NCBI GenBank assembly: GCA_028684815.1
Contig: JAQUFE010000001.1
Span: 28,565 to 92,564, forward strand
Length of the DNA stretch: 64,000 nt
Reading direction: 5' to 3'
Source of the DNA: Sulfurimonas sp.
Lineage (GTDB): Bacteria; Campylobacterota; Campylobacteria; Campylobacterales; Sulfurimonadaceae
In this document: positions 51,371-60,622 of the stretch, in pieces
Position numbering within the stretch: position 1 is the stretch's first letter
Layout of the letters: the number at the start of each line of letters is the position of its first letter
Program-made: the position numbers and the translations under genes
Notes under the pieces: model-generated
Database searches by the model: none
What the model saw: the letters and a program-made list of their open reading frames with translations, nothing else
Told to the model about the DNA's origin: nothing

Positions 51371-51525
51371 ATATTATTTATAGAGATTTATCTTTAGTTT
51401 ATTGCTTTTACTTGTGTTGCCTTTATCTATAATTTTAAAAATACACGTAAGTTATTTATAAAATTTAACCTTTATAAACCTATAATACGCAACTGATATA
51501 ATAGCTTTAAAAAAGGGACAGCAGG

Positions 51526-52626
51526 ATGTCTAAAATTGATAATAAAATTTCTCAGGCGAAGTCTAAACTCGTAGTAGAGTATCCTTTTTTTGGAACCCTT
51601 GCATCTAAGCTTGAACTCTCACAAAATGATGATATACAAGCCTTTAAAAGTAATGGTAAAACTCTTGAGTATAACAGTGACTTTTTTGCTGAGATAAGCT
51701 TAGCCGAGATGGAATTTGTTTTAGCAAATGCTGCTATGCATGCATCTCTAGCTCATGAGTCTCGAAAAAACAGTAGAAGTGGCTGGTTATGGCAGCTTTC
51801 AACTGACTATGCCATTAACGATATGTTAGTTGAAAATGGACTTCAGCTTCCAGAATTGGCACACTACTCCAAAAGGTTTAGTGGGCTTTATGCTGAAGAG
51901 ATCTATGCACAGCTTAAAGAGGAGTTTTTACGAGATGAGTTGGAGTATGAGGCCGATGATATTGAAGATGTTGAAAAGAGTAATGAGCAAAAAGATAGAG
52001 AGAGCCAAATAGTAGAGGATGAACTCTTTGATGAGTTTGCAAAAGCCATCTTAGAAAAAGAGGAGAAAAACTCAGAACTGCCAAGAAGTTTAGAGCGATT
52101 TTTCATACTAAAGTCTAACTCAAAGATAGATTGGCGGGATGAGCTAAGAGTTGCGCTTGATAGATTTAGTAGAGATGATTATACTCAGATGCCACCAAAT
52201 AAAAAGTTTTTGCACCTTGGCATCTACTTACCATCATCTACGAGTGAGAAGTTCAAACTTGTAGTTGCCATTGATAGCTCTGGCTCTGTGGATGAAGAGC
52301 TTTTAGGGGAGTTTTTAAGTGAGCTAAATTTTCTTATGAATAGCATCACAAACTATGAGATAAACCTTTTGGTTTGTGATGACAAAATCCGCTCATACAC
52401 CACTTTTTATGGAGGAGATAACTTAGAAGCAAAAGTTTTTGGTGGTGGTGGAACTGACTTTAGACCTGTTTTTGAGTTTATAAAAGAAAACTTACAAGAT
52501 TCAAAACTGCTTCTGTATTTTAGTGATTTAGAGGGAACTTTTCCACAAGATGAGCCATCATATAGCGTAAAGTGGATAACTCCAAAAGAGAGAATTGTTC
52601 CTTTTGGAGAGTTGATAGTTTTGTAA
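51526..52626 (+). CDS. DUF2201-type protein: metallopeptidase-like domain plus VWA
   Basis: A 366-aa soluble protein. The N-terminal part has MHASLAHESRK and WQLSTDYAINDML, the pattern of the putative metallopeptidase domain of DUF2201; the C-terminal VWA-like domain starts at KLVVAIDSSGSV (DSSGS, an intact MIDAS) and has GGGGTDFRPVFEF. A Glu/Asp-rich linker joins them. Such proteins are normally encoded next to a MoxR-type ATPase; none is adjacent here, so it may use the MoxR at 16167 or one outside the window. Confidence 0.82.
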   Translation: MSKIDNKISQAKSKLVVEYPFFGTLASKLELSQNDDIQAFKSNGKTLEYNSDFFAEISLAEMEFVLANAAMHASLAHESRKNSRSGWLWQLSTDYAINDMLVENGLQLPELAHYSKRFSGLYAEEIYAQLKEEFLRDELEYEADDIEDVEKSNEQKDRESQIVEDELFDEFAKAILEKEEKNSELPRSLERFFILKSNSKIDWRDELRVALDRFSRDDYTQMPPNKKFLHLGIYLPSSTSEKFKLVVAIDSSGSVDEELLGEFLSELNFLMNSITNYEINLLVCDDKIRSYTTFYGGDNLEAKVFGGGGTDFRPVFEFIKENLQDSKLLLYFSDLEGTFPQDEPSYSVKWITPKERIVPFGELIVL

Positions 52627-52630
52627 GTTT

Positions 52631-53878
52631 TTAGCCAAAATTAACTTGGTTTCTTCCACTTTGCTTTGCGTTATATAGGTTCATATCTGCCTGATTTATT
52701 GTCTCTTCTAATGTGTCAGAACTATCATGATAAGAGGCTCCGATGGAGATTGTAAACCTTATTTTATTTGCTTCATCAAGTACAAACACAAAATCTTCAA
52801 CCTCTTTTCTGAGACCTTCTAAAATCTCAGGTACACTATACTGGTTTATATTTTTTAGTACTATGCAAAACTCTTCACCGCCAAATCTAGCGACAATGTC
52901 TCTGTAGTTTGTATTGGCTCTTAAAACCTCTGAGATAGCAATTATAACTCTATCCCCAACATCGTGTCCATAGGTGTCATTTATCTTTTTAAAGAAGTCA
53001 ATATCTAGCATAGCGATGGCAAATTTTTCGCCGCTTGTGCTTATATCTTGCATATATTCATTCATGTTTTCAAAGAAATATCTACGGTTGTAGAGACCTG
53101 TTAAAAAATCTCTATTTGCATGGTTTGTGATAAATTGGATATTTTCTAAGGCTTCAATAGAGTTATTGATGCGACAAGAAAATTCCTCTTTTGAGAAGGG
53201 CTTTTTTATATAGTCATTTGCACCTTGCTTTAAAAATAGAGCGTTTATCTCTTCATCGTTATTTGAAGAGATGGCGATGATGCAAAGTTCGGTTTTATTG
53301 TAGTTTTTTCTTATCTCATTTGTAAGTTCTAAGCCGTTCATAACAGGCATGTAGTAGTCTGTGATAACCATAGAAATATTTAGATGTGAGTTTAGCATCC
53401 CTAGAGCTTCTTCGCCGTGAGCTACAGTGATGACCTCGTAAAAGAGATTTTCAAGCATGGTCTTCATCTGGTTTCTAAAAACCATAGAGTCATCAACAAC
53501 TAAGACTTTATGGTTTTGGTTTTTCTCAAGCCTACTAAGTGTGTGGATGATGTAGTTTATATCGTTAACGCCACCTTTGTTTACATAGTCTATAATATTT
53601 TTTTCAAGCATCTTTTTTCTAAAGTTTTTATCGATATTTCCACTAAGAACTATAGCACGGATGCCTTTGTTTAGTACATAGTCCACTATTTCACCATTTG
53701 GTGCATCTGGGAGATTGATATCAAGCAGTGCTACGAAATAGGTATATTTTTTTAAAAATAGCTTTGCTTCTGAGAAGTTGTAAGCAACATCTACTCTATA
53801 TTCTAGGGACGATTCTATTTTTTTAGCTAATAATTTTGCCAGCGTTTTGCTGTCTTCGACAATTAATATTCTTTTCAT
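52631..53878 (-). CDS. Diguanylate cyclase with two receiver domains
   Basis: A 415-aa protein: REC1 (about 1-118, Asp53 in LLDINLPD), REC2 (about 123-245, VVDDSMVF and ITDYYMPVMNG), then GGDEF (about 250-415) with RFGGEEFCIV as active site. Phosphorylation should control c-di-GMP synthesis. No kinase is next to it. It converges with the DUF2201 gene, 4 nt apart. Confidence 0.93.
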   Translation of the reverse strand: MKRILIVEDSKTLAKLLAKKIESSLEYRVDVAYNFSEAKLFLKKYTYFVALLDINLPDAPNGEIVDYVLNKGIRAIVLSGNIDKNFRKKMLEKNIIDYVNKGGVNDINYIIHTLSRLEKNQNHKVLVVDDSMVFRNQMKTMLENLFYEVITVAHGEEALGMLNSHLNISMVITDYYMPVMNGLELTNEIRKNYNKTELCIIAISSNNDEEINALFLKQGANDYIKKPFSKEEFSCRINNSIEALENIQFITNHANRDFLTGLYNRRYFFENMNEYMQDISTSGEKFAIAMLDIDFFKKINDTYGHDVGDRVIIAISEVLRANTNYRDIVARFGGEEFCIVLKNINQYSVPEILEGLRKEVEDFVFVLDEANKIRFTISIGASYHDSSDTLEETINQADMNLYNAKQSGRNQVNFG

Positions 53879-53912
53879 GGATGTAATTATACATTTTTAG
53901 TATAATTTCTTT

Positions 53913-55259
53913 ATGAATCAAGCCAAACAAATCACAACAAAACTATTACAAAAACAAAACATCTTCTTAACTGGTGGTGCTGGAGTTGGAAAAACGACAA
54001 TAACAAGGGAGGTGATAAGCCTCTTTGCCCAAGATGCTAAAAAAGTAGCAAAGCTCGCATCTACTGGCATGGCAGCTACTTTAATAGAGGGGCAGACACT
54101 TCATAGTTTTTTTGATTTAGGCATTGCATCTAACATAGCAGAGCTAGAATTAAACGCAAAACTAGAACCAAAAAGCAAAATTAAAAAACTCATATCTAGC
54201 ATGGATTTAATCGTAATAGATGAGATTTCAATGGTCAGTGATTCACTTTTTGAGATGATAGAACTAAGGTTAAGTCAAGCAAACTATAAAGGGAGCATCT
54301 TAGTTGTTGGAGATTTTTTACAACTTCCACCAGTTGTGCGCGGCTCTAATGAAGTGAGATTTGCATTTGAGTCACCACTTTGGGAAGAGTTTGAGTTTTT
54401 TAGGGTTGAGCTTACTCATATCTATAGAACTGATGATAAGGACTTCATTGAGCTTTTGGGGTTTGTTAGAGAGGGTTTTATAAATGAGAGTGTTCATAAC
54501 TCTCTAAATGAGTTTATAAAGCCACTTCCACAAGACTTAAGTGAGTTTACTTTTTTGTTTGGCAAAAACAACTCAGCATCTATGCACAACAAAAAAGAGC
54601 TTCAAAATATCGACTCTGTACTATTTGTAAAAGAGGCTCAAATTATAAAACACTCTAAAAATCTAAGCGATGTACAAGTCGCGAGATTTATGGATGATTC
54701 TCGCATCGAGAGTGAACTAGGGTTAAAAGTGGGTGCACCTGTACTCTTTACTAGAAACTCATGGAACTATTTTAACGGCGAGAGAGGCGTAGTTGTTGGT
54801 ATAGATGCTACTTATGTTTATGTACAAAAGAGCGATGCTAAAGTTATAAAACTAGAAGCCGTTGCACATACAAAATATAGATGGGATGAGAGAGTAAAAA
54901 GCGGTAAAAAAGAGATGCTAGAGATTGAGGAGCTTAGCATCTATCAGTTTCCCATAAAACTGGCTTTTGCTATAACTATACACAAATCCCAAGGTATGTC
55001 TATAGAAGATTTGATTATAGAGACAAATGAGATTTTTGCGCCATCACAATTTTATGTAGCACTCTCAAGAAGTTCAAATCCAAAAAGATTAAATCTTATA
55101 GCGCCATCGTGTCAATGGCATAAAATAGTCTTTGTAAATAGTAAGGCTTTGGAGTTTGTAAGAAAGAAGTGCGATAGAGATGAACTTGTTTTTGGAATTT
55201 CCAAAGATTATGAAGCAAAAGAAGAGATTATTTCTGTAGTTGGAAATGAAGAGTGCTAA
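53913..55259 (+). CDS. PIF1/RecD-like DNA helicase
   Basis: A 448-aa superfamily 1 helicase. Walker A GGAGVGKTT, motif Ia ASTGMAATLI and TLHSFF, Walker B LIVIDEISM, motif III GDFLQLPPV, and a C-terminal UvrD_C_2-type block AFAITIHKSQGMSIEDLII...YVALSRSSN. Pif1-type helicases move 5'-3' and unwind G4 or stalled structures. Starts 34 nt from the divergent GGDEF gene. Confidence 0.9.
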   Translation: MNQAKQITTKLLQKQNIFLTGGAGVGKTTITREVISLFAQDAKKVAKLASTGMAATLIEGQTLHSFFDLGIASNIAELELNAKLEPKSKIKKLISSMDLIVIDEISMVSDSLFEMIELRLSQANYKGSILVVGDFLQLPPVVRGSNEVRFAFESPLWEEFEFFRVELTHIYRTDDKDFIELLGFVREGFINESVHNSLNEFIKPLPQDLSEFTFLFGKNNSASMHNKKELQNIDSVLFVKEAQIIKHSKNLSDVQVARFMDDSRIESELGLKVGAPVLFTRNSWNYFNGERGVVVGIDATYVYVQKSDAKVIKLEAVAHTKYRWDERVKSGKKEMLEIEELSIYQFPIKLAFAITIHKSQGMSIEDLIIETNEIFAPSQFYVALSRSSNPKRLNLIAPSCQWHKIVFVNSKALEFVRKKCDRDELVFGISKDYEAKEEIISVVGNEEC

Positions 55260-55324
55260 AGCTAACTCTTATAATATGTGAAAGAGAGGAAGAAAAATTC
55301 TGCTTGAAAGAGGCTAGTTTTTAT

Positions 55325-55365
55325 GAGTGCTAACCAATGCCACTTTTCACGATGAGTAGGCTAAG
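55325..55365 (-). repeat. Second dispersed repeat family, copy 1
   Basis: Read on the minus strand it is CTTAGCC-CTCATCGTG-ATTGGTTAGCA-type sequence, closely similar to 62872-62914. It lies between the convergent helicase and peroxiredoxin genes. Confidence 0.5.
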
Positions 55366-55376
55366 CGGCTAGCGTT

Positions 55377-55404
55377 AACTATACGAGCTTTTGCTCATAT
55401 AGTT
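55377..55404 (-). terminator. Hairpin between convergent helicase and peroxiredoxin genes
   Basis: AACTATACGAGC (55377-55388), loop TTTT, GCTCATATAGTT (55393-55404): a 12-bp stem with one C-A mismatch, 6 nt beyond the peroxiredoxin stop. It could end transcription from either side. Confidence 0.5.
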
Positions 55405-55410
55405 ATAATA

Positions 55411-56007
55411 TTATAATTTGTCTTCGTTTTTACCAAGATATTCAGCAACACCTTCAGTTGTAGCTTTCATACCCTCGTCGCCTTTTTGCCAACCAGCTGC
55501 ACAAACTTCGCCATGCTCATCAGTAAACTGCATTGCATCTACCATACGAATCATCTCATCGATATTACGACCAAGTGGTAAGTCGTTGATAACTGCGTGA
55601 CGAATGATACCGTTACAATCTATCAAAAATGAACCACGAAGAGCGACTGCACCATTGAAAAGTACATCATAATCTTTAGAGATTTGTTTTGTTAAGTCTG
55701 CAACTAATGGGTATTTGACACGGCCGATTCCACCTTCATTTACTGGAGTCTCTCTCCATGCAAAGTGAGAAAATTGGCTATCAACTGATACACCAATAAC
55801 ATTGACACCACGATTTTTAAACTCTTCTATTCTATGAGAAAATGCGATAATTTCTGATGGACATACAAAAGTAAAGTCAAGAGGATAGAAGAAAAGTACA
55901 GTGCCTTTTTTGCCAAAGTTTTCTGAAAGTTTGAAGTTCTCATCTATTGTGCCATCTGCTAAGACTGCTGTAGCAGTAAAGTCTGGAGCTGGGTTTGTTA
56001 CTAACAT
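55411..56007 (-). CDS. 2-Cys peroxiredoxin (AhpC/TSA family)
   Basis: A 198-aa thiol peroxidase. Peroxidatic Cys49 in FTFVCPSEI, resolving Cys169 in HGEVCAAGW, and the GGIGRVKYPLVAD block of typical 2-Cys enzymes, with the C-terminal tail. It reduces H2O2 and organic peroxides. RBS AAGGAT precedes the ATG. It is monocistronic. Confidence 0.95.
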   Translation of the reverse strand: MLVTNPAPDFTATAVLADGTIDENFKLSENFGKKGTVLFFYPLDFTFVCPSEIIAFSHRIEEFKNRGVNVIGVSVDSQFSHFAWRETPVNEGGIGRVKYPLVADLTKQISKDYDVLFNGAVALRGSFLIDCNGIIRHAVINDLPLGRNIDEMIRMVDAMQFTDEHGEVCAAGWQKGDEGMKATTEGVAEYLGKNEDKL

Positions 56008-56317
56008 ATAAATATCCTTAAGTTTTGTTTTTTTGTTGGTGAGAGTTTAACACATTAAGATTAATGCTATTTATCTCAAAAGAAGTAGTAAGATTATTTA
56101 AGGATAATTTTTATCTTTTAGAAATAATTTATTATAGTAAAAAGCAATGCTAAAGTTAAAACTAACTAAAATTTACTAAATATTTAAATCTAGCTCAAAT
56201 ATCTGCTTGCGTAATTGTTCTTAATGGTTTGAACAGTTATAAAGATAGAGTAAAACTTTTAAGATTGAATCTATATATGATATAAAATATGAAAATAATT
56301 TAACAAAGAGAAAGTAA
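56008..56317. other. Divergent spacer between peroxiredoxin and GDP-fucose synthase genes
   Basis: 310 nt, very AT-rich, with no reading frame or repeat family member. It must hold both promoters. A TATAAAAT-type -10 sequence lies near 56280-56288, before the GDP-fucose synthase gene. I see no clear operator. Confidence 0.4.
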
Positions 56318-57409
56318 ATGAAAAAAAATAGTAAAATATTTGTAGCAGGTGGGACAGGTTTAGTTGGAAGTGCCATCATAAAAAACCTTTTAGTAAAGGG
56401 TTATACTAATATTATAAGCAATTATCGTAAGCGTACACCTGATTCAAAACACCTAAAACTTAACGCAAGCTCATTGAGATATGAAAAGCTAGATCTTCTT
56501 GATGGCATCGAAGTAGAAGAGTTCTTTGCAAAAGAAAAGCCAGAGTTTGTAATACTAGCCGCTGCAAAAGTAGGCGGGATAGTGGCAAATAATACCTATA
56601 GAGCAGACTTCATATATGAAAACCTTCAAGTTCAAAACAATGTTATCCATCAAAGTTATAAACATAATGTGACTAAACTTCTCTTTTTAGGGAGCACTTG
56701 CATCTATCCAAAAGATGCGCCACAACCAATGAGTGAAGATTCACTTTTGACAAGTCCATTAGAATATACAAACGAACCGTACGCTATAGCAAAGATAGCT
56801 GGTATCAAGATGTGTGAGTCTTATAATATTCAATATGGTACAAATTTTATAAGCGTAATGCCGACAAATCTATATGGACCGAACGATAATTTTGACCTAG
56901 AGACATCCCATGTTCTTCCAGCTATGATGAGAAAAATGCACGAAGCGAAGATAAATGACTTAAAAGAAGTCGAAATTTGGGGAACAGGGAAACCTAGAAG
57001 AGAATTTCTTTACAGCGAAGATATGGCAGATGCTTGTGTATATCTTATGGAAAAAATAGATTTTAAAGATATTATCGGGATCGACCCATTAGTTTTGCAA
57101 AATAGCGAACAAAGCGGTGACAAAAGCAACGAGTTAGCGTTTTTAAAAGCTTCATATCCTAAAGAGATAAGAAACACACATATCAATATCGGAACTGGTA
57201 TAGATATAAGCATAAAAGAGTTGGCAAACCTTATAAAAGAGGTTGTAGGCTTCAAAGGAGAACTCTACTTTAACACACAAAAGCCAGATGGCACTATGCT
57301 AAAACTAACAGATGTTACGAAGCTAAATAACCTAGGCTGGAAGCATAAAATAGAACTTGAAGATGGTGTTCGTATTATGTATGAGTGGTATTTAAAAAAT
57401 TTACAATAG
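56318..57409 (+). CDS. fcl: GDP-L-fucose synthase
   Basis: A 363-aa SDR-extended enzyme: NAD(P) motif [10 protein letters not shown], catalytic Ser in [16 protein letters not shown] (YxxxK), and the family segments [10 protein letters not shown] and [21 protein letters not shown]. It converts GDP-4-keto-6-deoxymannose to GDP-fucose for surface glycans. It is longer than E. coli Fcl (321 aa), mainly through an insert near residues 250-275. GDP-mannose dehydratase is not nearby, so this gene is isolated from its pathway. Confidence 0.92.
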   Translation: MKKNSKIFVAGGTGLVGSAIIKNLLVKGYTNIISNYRKRTPDSKHLKLNASSLRYEKLDLLDGIEVEEFFAKEKPEFVILAAAKVGGIVANNTYRADFIYENLQVQNNVIHQSYKHNVTKLLFLGSTCIYPKDAPQPMSEDSLLTSPLEYTNEPYAIAKIAGIKMCESYNIQYGTNFISVMPTNLYGPNDNFDLETSHVLPAMMRKMHEAKINDLKEVEIWGTGKPRREFLYSEDMADACVYLMEKIDFKDIIGIDPLVLQNSEQSGDKSNELAFLKASYPKEIRNTHINIGTGIDISIKELANLIKEVVGFKGELYFNTQKPDGTMLKLTDVTKLNNLGWKHKIELEDGVRIMYEWYLKNLQ

Positions 57410-57460
57410 TATTTTTTAGATAGGGTTTTGTGTACTTTCTTGTAAATTTATATATAAATA

Positions 57461-57716
57461 ATTGAACCCTCTGATTAATCCAAAAACCAGATTCCGTGTC
57501 AAGCACGGAATGACGGGCACACGTCATCCTGAACAAACAATCCATCAACCTGAACAAACAAACCGTCACCCTGAACAAACAAACTGTCATCCTGAACTTG
57601 ATTCAGGATCCAAAAACAAGATTCCGTGTCAAGCGCAAGCACCAACCTGAACAAACGAACCGTCATCCTGAACTTGATTCAGGATCCAACTTGATAATTC
57701 TTCAGAGCATTCTATT
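57461..57716 (+). repeat. MITE-like dispersed element, copy G (expanded)
   Basis: At 256 bp, twice the length of copy E. Outer ends are normal (ATTGAACCCTCTGATTAATC, CTTCAGAGCATTCTATT). Inside, the CCTGAACAAACAAACCGTCA unit is repeated with variants at least four times, and the two hairpins occur in duplicate (second CCGTGTCAAGCG damaged). It looks like internal tandem amplification. It fills most of the 403-nt gap before metK. Confidence 0.92.
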
Positions 57717-57812
57717 ACCAAAACTGTTGTTTGACTATAAATATTTAACCCTATTTCGTTATACTTCTGACGATTTATGGGGCCGGACTCCATATTTCAA
57801 TAAGGAAAATCG

Positions 57813-58970
57813 ATGACTAAAGAGTATATATTTACCTCAGAGTCTGTAACAGAAGGGCATCCCGATAAGATGGCAGATCAAATCAGCGATGCAATTTTGG
57901 ATTATATTATTGAGCATGATACCTCCGCACGAGTGGCGTGTGAAACAATGGTGTCAAATGGTTTTTGTGTAATCGCAGGCGAATTAAAGACAACGGCTTA
58001 TGCTCCGATGCAAGAGATTGCAAGGAAGGTTATCCAAGAGATTGGATATACAGATGCTACCTATGGTTTTGACTACCGCTCGGCTGCAGTTTTAAATGGT
58101 ATTGGTGAGCAGTCTCCAGATATAAACCAAGGCGTTGACCTCGCTAGCGGCGAGATTGGAGCAGGTGATCAGGGTCTGATGTTTGGTTATGCTTGTAGCG
58201 AGACACCAGTTTTAATGCCTCTTCCTATCTACTTAGCACACCACATAACGCGAAGATTGGCGGAAGTTAGAAAAGAGTGCATAGTGCCATATCTCCGCCC
58301 AGATGGAAAGGCTCAGATAAGCGTAAAGTATGTTGGGGACAAACCAGTCTCAATAGACACTATAGTTATCTCAACTCAACACGCTCCAGATGTATCTCAA
58401 GAGCAGATTAGAAAAGATATGATAAGTGAAGTTATAGAACATGTCATACCAAAAGAGTTGATGAGCGAGGCTACAAAGATACATGTAAACCCTACAGGAA
58501 AGTTTGTAATAGGCGGACCACAAGGAGATGCAGGACTCACTGGTAGAAAAATCATAGTAGATACTTATGGTGGAAGTTGCCCACATGGTGGAGGAGCATT
58601 TAGCGGAAAAGATCCTACAAAAGTAGATAGAAGTGCGGCTTATGCAGCTAGATGGGTAGCAAAGAACCTAGTGGCTTCTGGGGCTTGTACGAAAGTTACT
58701 ATACAGATTTCATACGCTATTGGAATAGTTCAGCCAACGTCGATATATGTAGATACTCACTCAACTGGTGTGGTTGATGAGCAAATGATCGAAAATTGTG
58801 TAAAAGAGCTCTTTGATCTCTCTCCAAAAGGAATTATAGAGTCTCTAGATTTGCTTCGTCCAATATACAGAAAAACGGCTTCATATGGTCATTTTGGAAG
58901 AGAAGAAGAGGGCTTTACATGGGAGCAAACTAATAGAGTTGATGAGATTAAAAGGTATTTAGATATTTAA
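57813..58970 (+). CDS. metK: S-adenosylmethionine synthase
   Basis: A 385-aa enzyme making SAM from Met and ATP. Motifs: [50 protein letters not shown]. Full length. I looked for a SAM riboswitch in the 96 nt upstream and saw none. Confidence 0.97.
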   Translation: MTKEYIFTSESVTEGHPDKMADQISDAILDYIIEHDTSARVACETMVSNGFCVIAGELKTTAYAPMQEIARKVIQEIGYTDATYGFDYRSAAVLNGIGEQSPDINQGVDLASGEIGAGDQGLMFGYACSETPVLMPLPIYLAHHITRRLAEVRKECIVPYLRPDGKAQISVKYVGDKPVSIDTIVISTQHAPDVSQEQIRKDMISEVIEHVIPKELMSEATKIHVNPTGKFVIGGPQGDAGLTGRKIIVDTYGGSCPHGGGAFSGKDPTKVDRSAAYAARWVAKNLVASGACTKVTIQISYAIGIVQPTSIYVDTHSTGVVDEQMIENCVKELFDLSPKGIIESLDLLRPIYRKTASYGHFGREEEGFTWEQTNRVDEIKRYLDI

Positions 58971-59039
58971 AGTTATGTTTTAGCTATCTTTAAAAATCTT
59001 GTGATAAACTTACTTCGAAAATTAAAATTAGGAGAATTT

Positions 59040-59324
59040 ATGGCAGTTATTATTAATGACACTTGTATCAATTGTGGTGCTTGTATAGATGAATGTCCAG
59101 TAGAAGCTATCGTTGATGAAGATGATAACCCAACGGGTGAAGAAATTTACTATGTATATGGAAACAAGTGTGTAGAGTGTGTTAGTCATCATGATGAACC
59201 AGCTTGTGCTACTGCTTGTCCAACTGAGGGCTGTATCACTTGGGATGCTATCGGTGAGAGTCCATCACACCGTGAAGATATCACTGATGAGCAACGTTCT
59301 AACCATGAGAATGTTGTAGACTAA
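59040..59324 (+). CDS. 4Fe-4S dicluster ferredoxin (YfhL type)
   Basis: A 94-aa protein from ATG 59040, chosen because AGGAG lies 7 nt upstream; an in-frame start 39 nt earlier precedes this RBS. The first cluster motif is CINCGACIDECP, the second CVECVSHHDEPACATACP, with a 7-residue insert typical of the YfhL/Alvin type of low-potential ferredoxin. It is upstream of ndk, as in Campylobacter. Confidence 0.93.
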   Translation: MAVIINDTCINCGACIDECPVEAIVDEDDNPTGEEIYYVYGNKCVECVSHHDEPACATACPTEGCITWDAIGESPSHREDITDEQRSNHENVVD

Positions 59325-59337
59325 TCCTTCATAAAAT

Positions 59338-59372
59338 ATTTTGCAAAGTGCACTATACGCACCTTGCAAAAT
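59338..59372 (+). terminator. Terminator after ferredoxin gene
   Basis: ATTTTGCAA-A-GTGC (59338-59351) pairs with GCAC-C-TTGCAAAAT (59359-59372) with one A-C mismatch and a 7-nt loop; CCTCTCTTTT follows. Confidence 0.65.
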
Positions 59373-59464
59373 CCTCTCTTTTCGCAAATATTTCAATTTA
59401 AACAACAACTAGTTATTTTTTAGATATAATTCCACTCTAATTTTATAGATATATAGGAGATTTG

Positions 59465-59878
59465 ATGGAGCGTACACTATCAATAATAAAACCAGATGCA
59501 GTTGCTAAAGGCGTAATAGGCAAGATTTTGGATCGTTTTGAGAGCAATGGCCTAAAAGTTGCAGCAACTAGAAAGATTCAACTATCACGTGCTGAAGCTG
59601 AAGCTTTTTATGCTGTTCACTCAGAGAGACCTTTTTTCAATGACTTAGTTGATTTCATGATTAGCGGTCCAGTTGTTGTAACTGTTTTAGAAGGTGAAAA
59701 TGCAATGCAAAAGAACCGTGATTTGATGGGTGCTACTAACCCTAAAGAAGCTGAAGCTGGTACAATTCGTGCAGATTTTGCTGAAAATATAGATGCAAAC
59801 GCAGTTCACGGAAGTGACTCTGTTGAAAATGCAGCTGTAGAAATTGCATTCTTTTTCTCAGAGAGAGAAATTTCATAA
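59465..59878 (+). CDS. ndk: Nucleoside diphosphate kinase
   Basis: A 137-aa enzyme moving the gamma-phosphate between nucleotides. Start of family [11 protein letters not shown], active-site His115 in [11 protein letters not shown] 59465 is preferred over the TTG at 59462, with AGGAG upstream. Confidence 0.97.
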   Translation: MERTLSIIKPDAVAKGVIGKILDRFESNGLKVAATRKIQLSRAEAEAFYAVHSERPFFNDLVDFMISGPVVVTVLEGENAMQKNRDLMGATNPKEAEAGTIRADFAENIDANAVHGSDSVENAAVEIAFFFSEREIS

Positions 59879-59927
59879 GTATAGAACATATGAAATTGTC
59901 TAGCTATTTTGAATAAAGGCTTGAACA

Positions 59928-60284
59928 ATGAAGATTAAGCTTATAAAAGTAGGTAAGACACCAGTAGACTTTGATGTCACATCAGATGAAATAACTTTTA
60001 AAGGTTATTTAGAGTATGATTCTGGCAAATTAATTTTGCTAAAAGCAAATTTAAATGGGTTCACACTATGCCAATGTAGTCGATGCGGCGAAGAGTTTAA
60101 ACTAGAAGTAGATGAAGAAGTTAAGTTTTTTATCTGTGATGGTGTTTTTGACTCAGACGCAAACATCGACTTAGATGTTGTAGAATCTTTTGACTCTACA
60201 GCAGATATAGATGAGCTTTTAAACTCAGAAATTGAGCTTATAAAAAGCGACTATCACAGTTGCAACAACTGTAAAACAGAGTAA
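59928..60284 (+). CDS. DUF177 (YceD-family) protein
   Basis: A 118-aa protein with CQCSRCGEEF near residue 48 and a C-terminal CNNCK; four Cys suggest a small metal site. DUF177 proteins are nearly always encoded before rpmF and are linked to 23S rRNA processing or L32. The position here, 186 nt before rpmF, fits. Confidence 0.88.
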   Translation: MKIKLIKVGKTPVDFDVTSDEITFKGYLEYDSGKLILLKANLNGFTLCQCSRCGEEFKLEVDEEVKFFICDGVFDSDANIDLDVVESFDSTADIDELLNSEIELIKSDYHSCNNCKTE

Positions 60285-60383
60285 TTTAAAAAAGTAAAAG
60301 AGTTTTTTCATAATATATAAATGAAAATGATAACTCTGTCCCTGAAAAAGACAAGCTTTAGTGGCCCGAGCGGCCTTAGCGAA

Positions 60384-60460
60384 GTAAAAGGGACTTGTTC
60401 CTTTTACGGACAAATAAAATGAAGCTTTCATTTTATTTATGAACATAAATCAAATAAAGG
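60384..60460 (+). repeat. Palindrome cluster upstream of rpmF, GGACT(T/G)GTTC family
   Basis: GTAAAAGG (60384-60391) and CCTTTTAC (60400-60407) enclose GACTTGTT, completing the core GGACTTGTTC. A second palindrome AAATAAAATGAAGC/TTCATTTTATTT follows (60412-60438), then CATAAATCAAATAAA as upstream of groEL. AGCTTTAGTG lies just before the cluster, as in the AI-2E permease copies. Confidence 0.65.
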
Positions 60461-60469
60461 ATATAGAAT

Positions 60470-60619
60470 ATGGCAGTACCTAAGAGAAGAGTGTCTCACT
60501 CTCGTTCAGCAAAAAGAAGAACTCACTACAAGATTTCTTTAGCTCGTCCAGTTAAAGATAAGGATGGAACTTACAAACTTCCTCACCATATCAACCCAAC
60601 GACTGGTGAGTATAAATAG
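60470..60619 (+). CDS. rpmF: 50S ribosomal protein L32
   Basis: A 49-aa basic protein, [20 protein letters not shown] start, then INPTTGEYK at the end, standard for L32. RBS AAAGGA precedes the ATG. No zinc-ribbon Cys is present (the Cys-minus form). plsX begins 3 nt after the stop. Confidence 0.97.
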   Translation: MAVPKRRVSHSRSAKRRTHYKISLARPVKDKDGTYKLPHHINPTTGEYK

Positions 60620-60622
60620 TCA

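Noticed and set aside
57716..57812. SAM riboswitch upstream of metK
   Set aside because: The 96-nt leader has no SAM-I or SAM-II-like conserved core or stem order; only a short TATGG/CCATA pair is visible.
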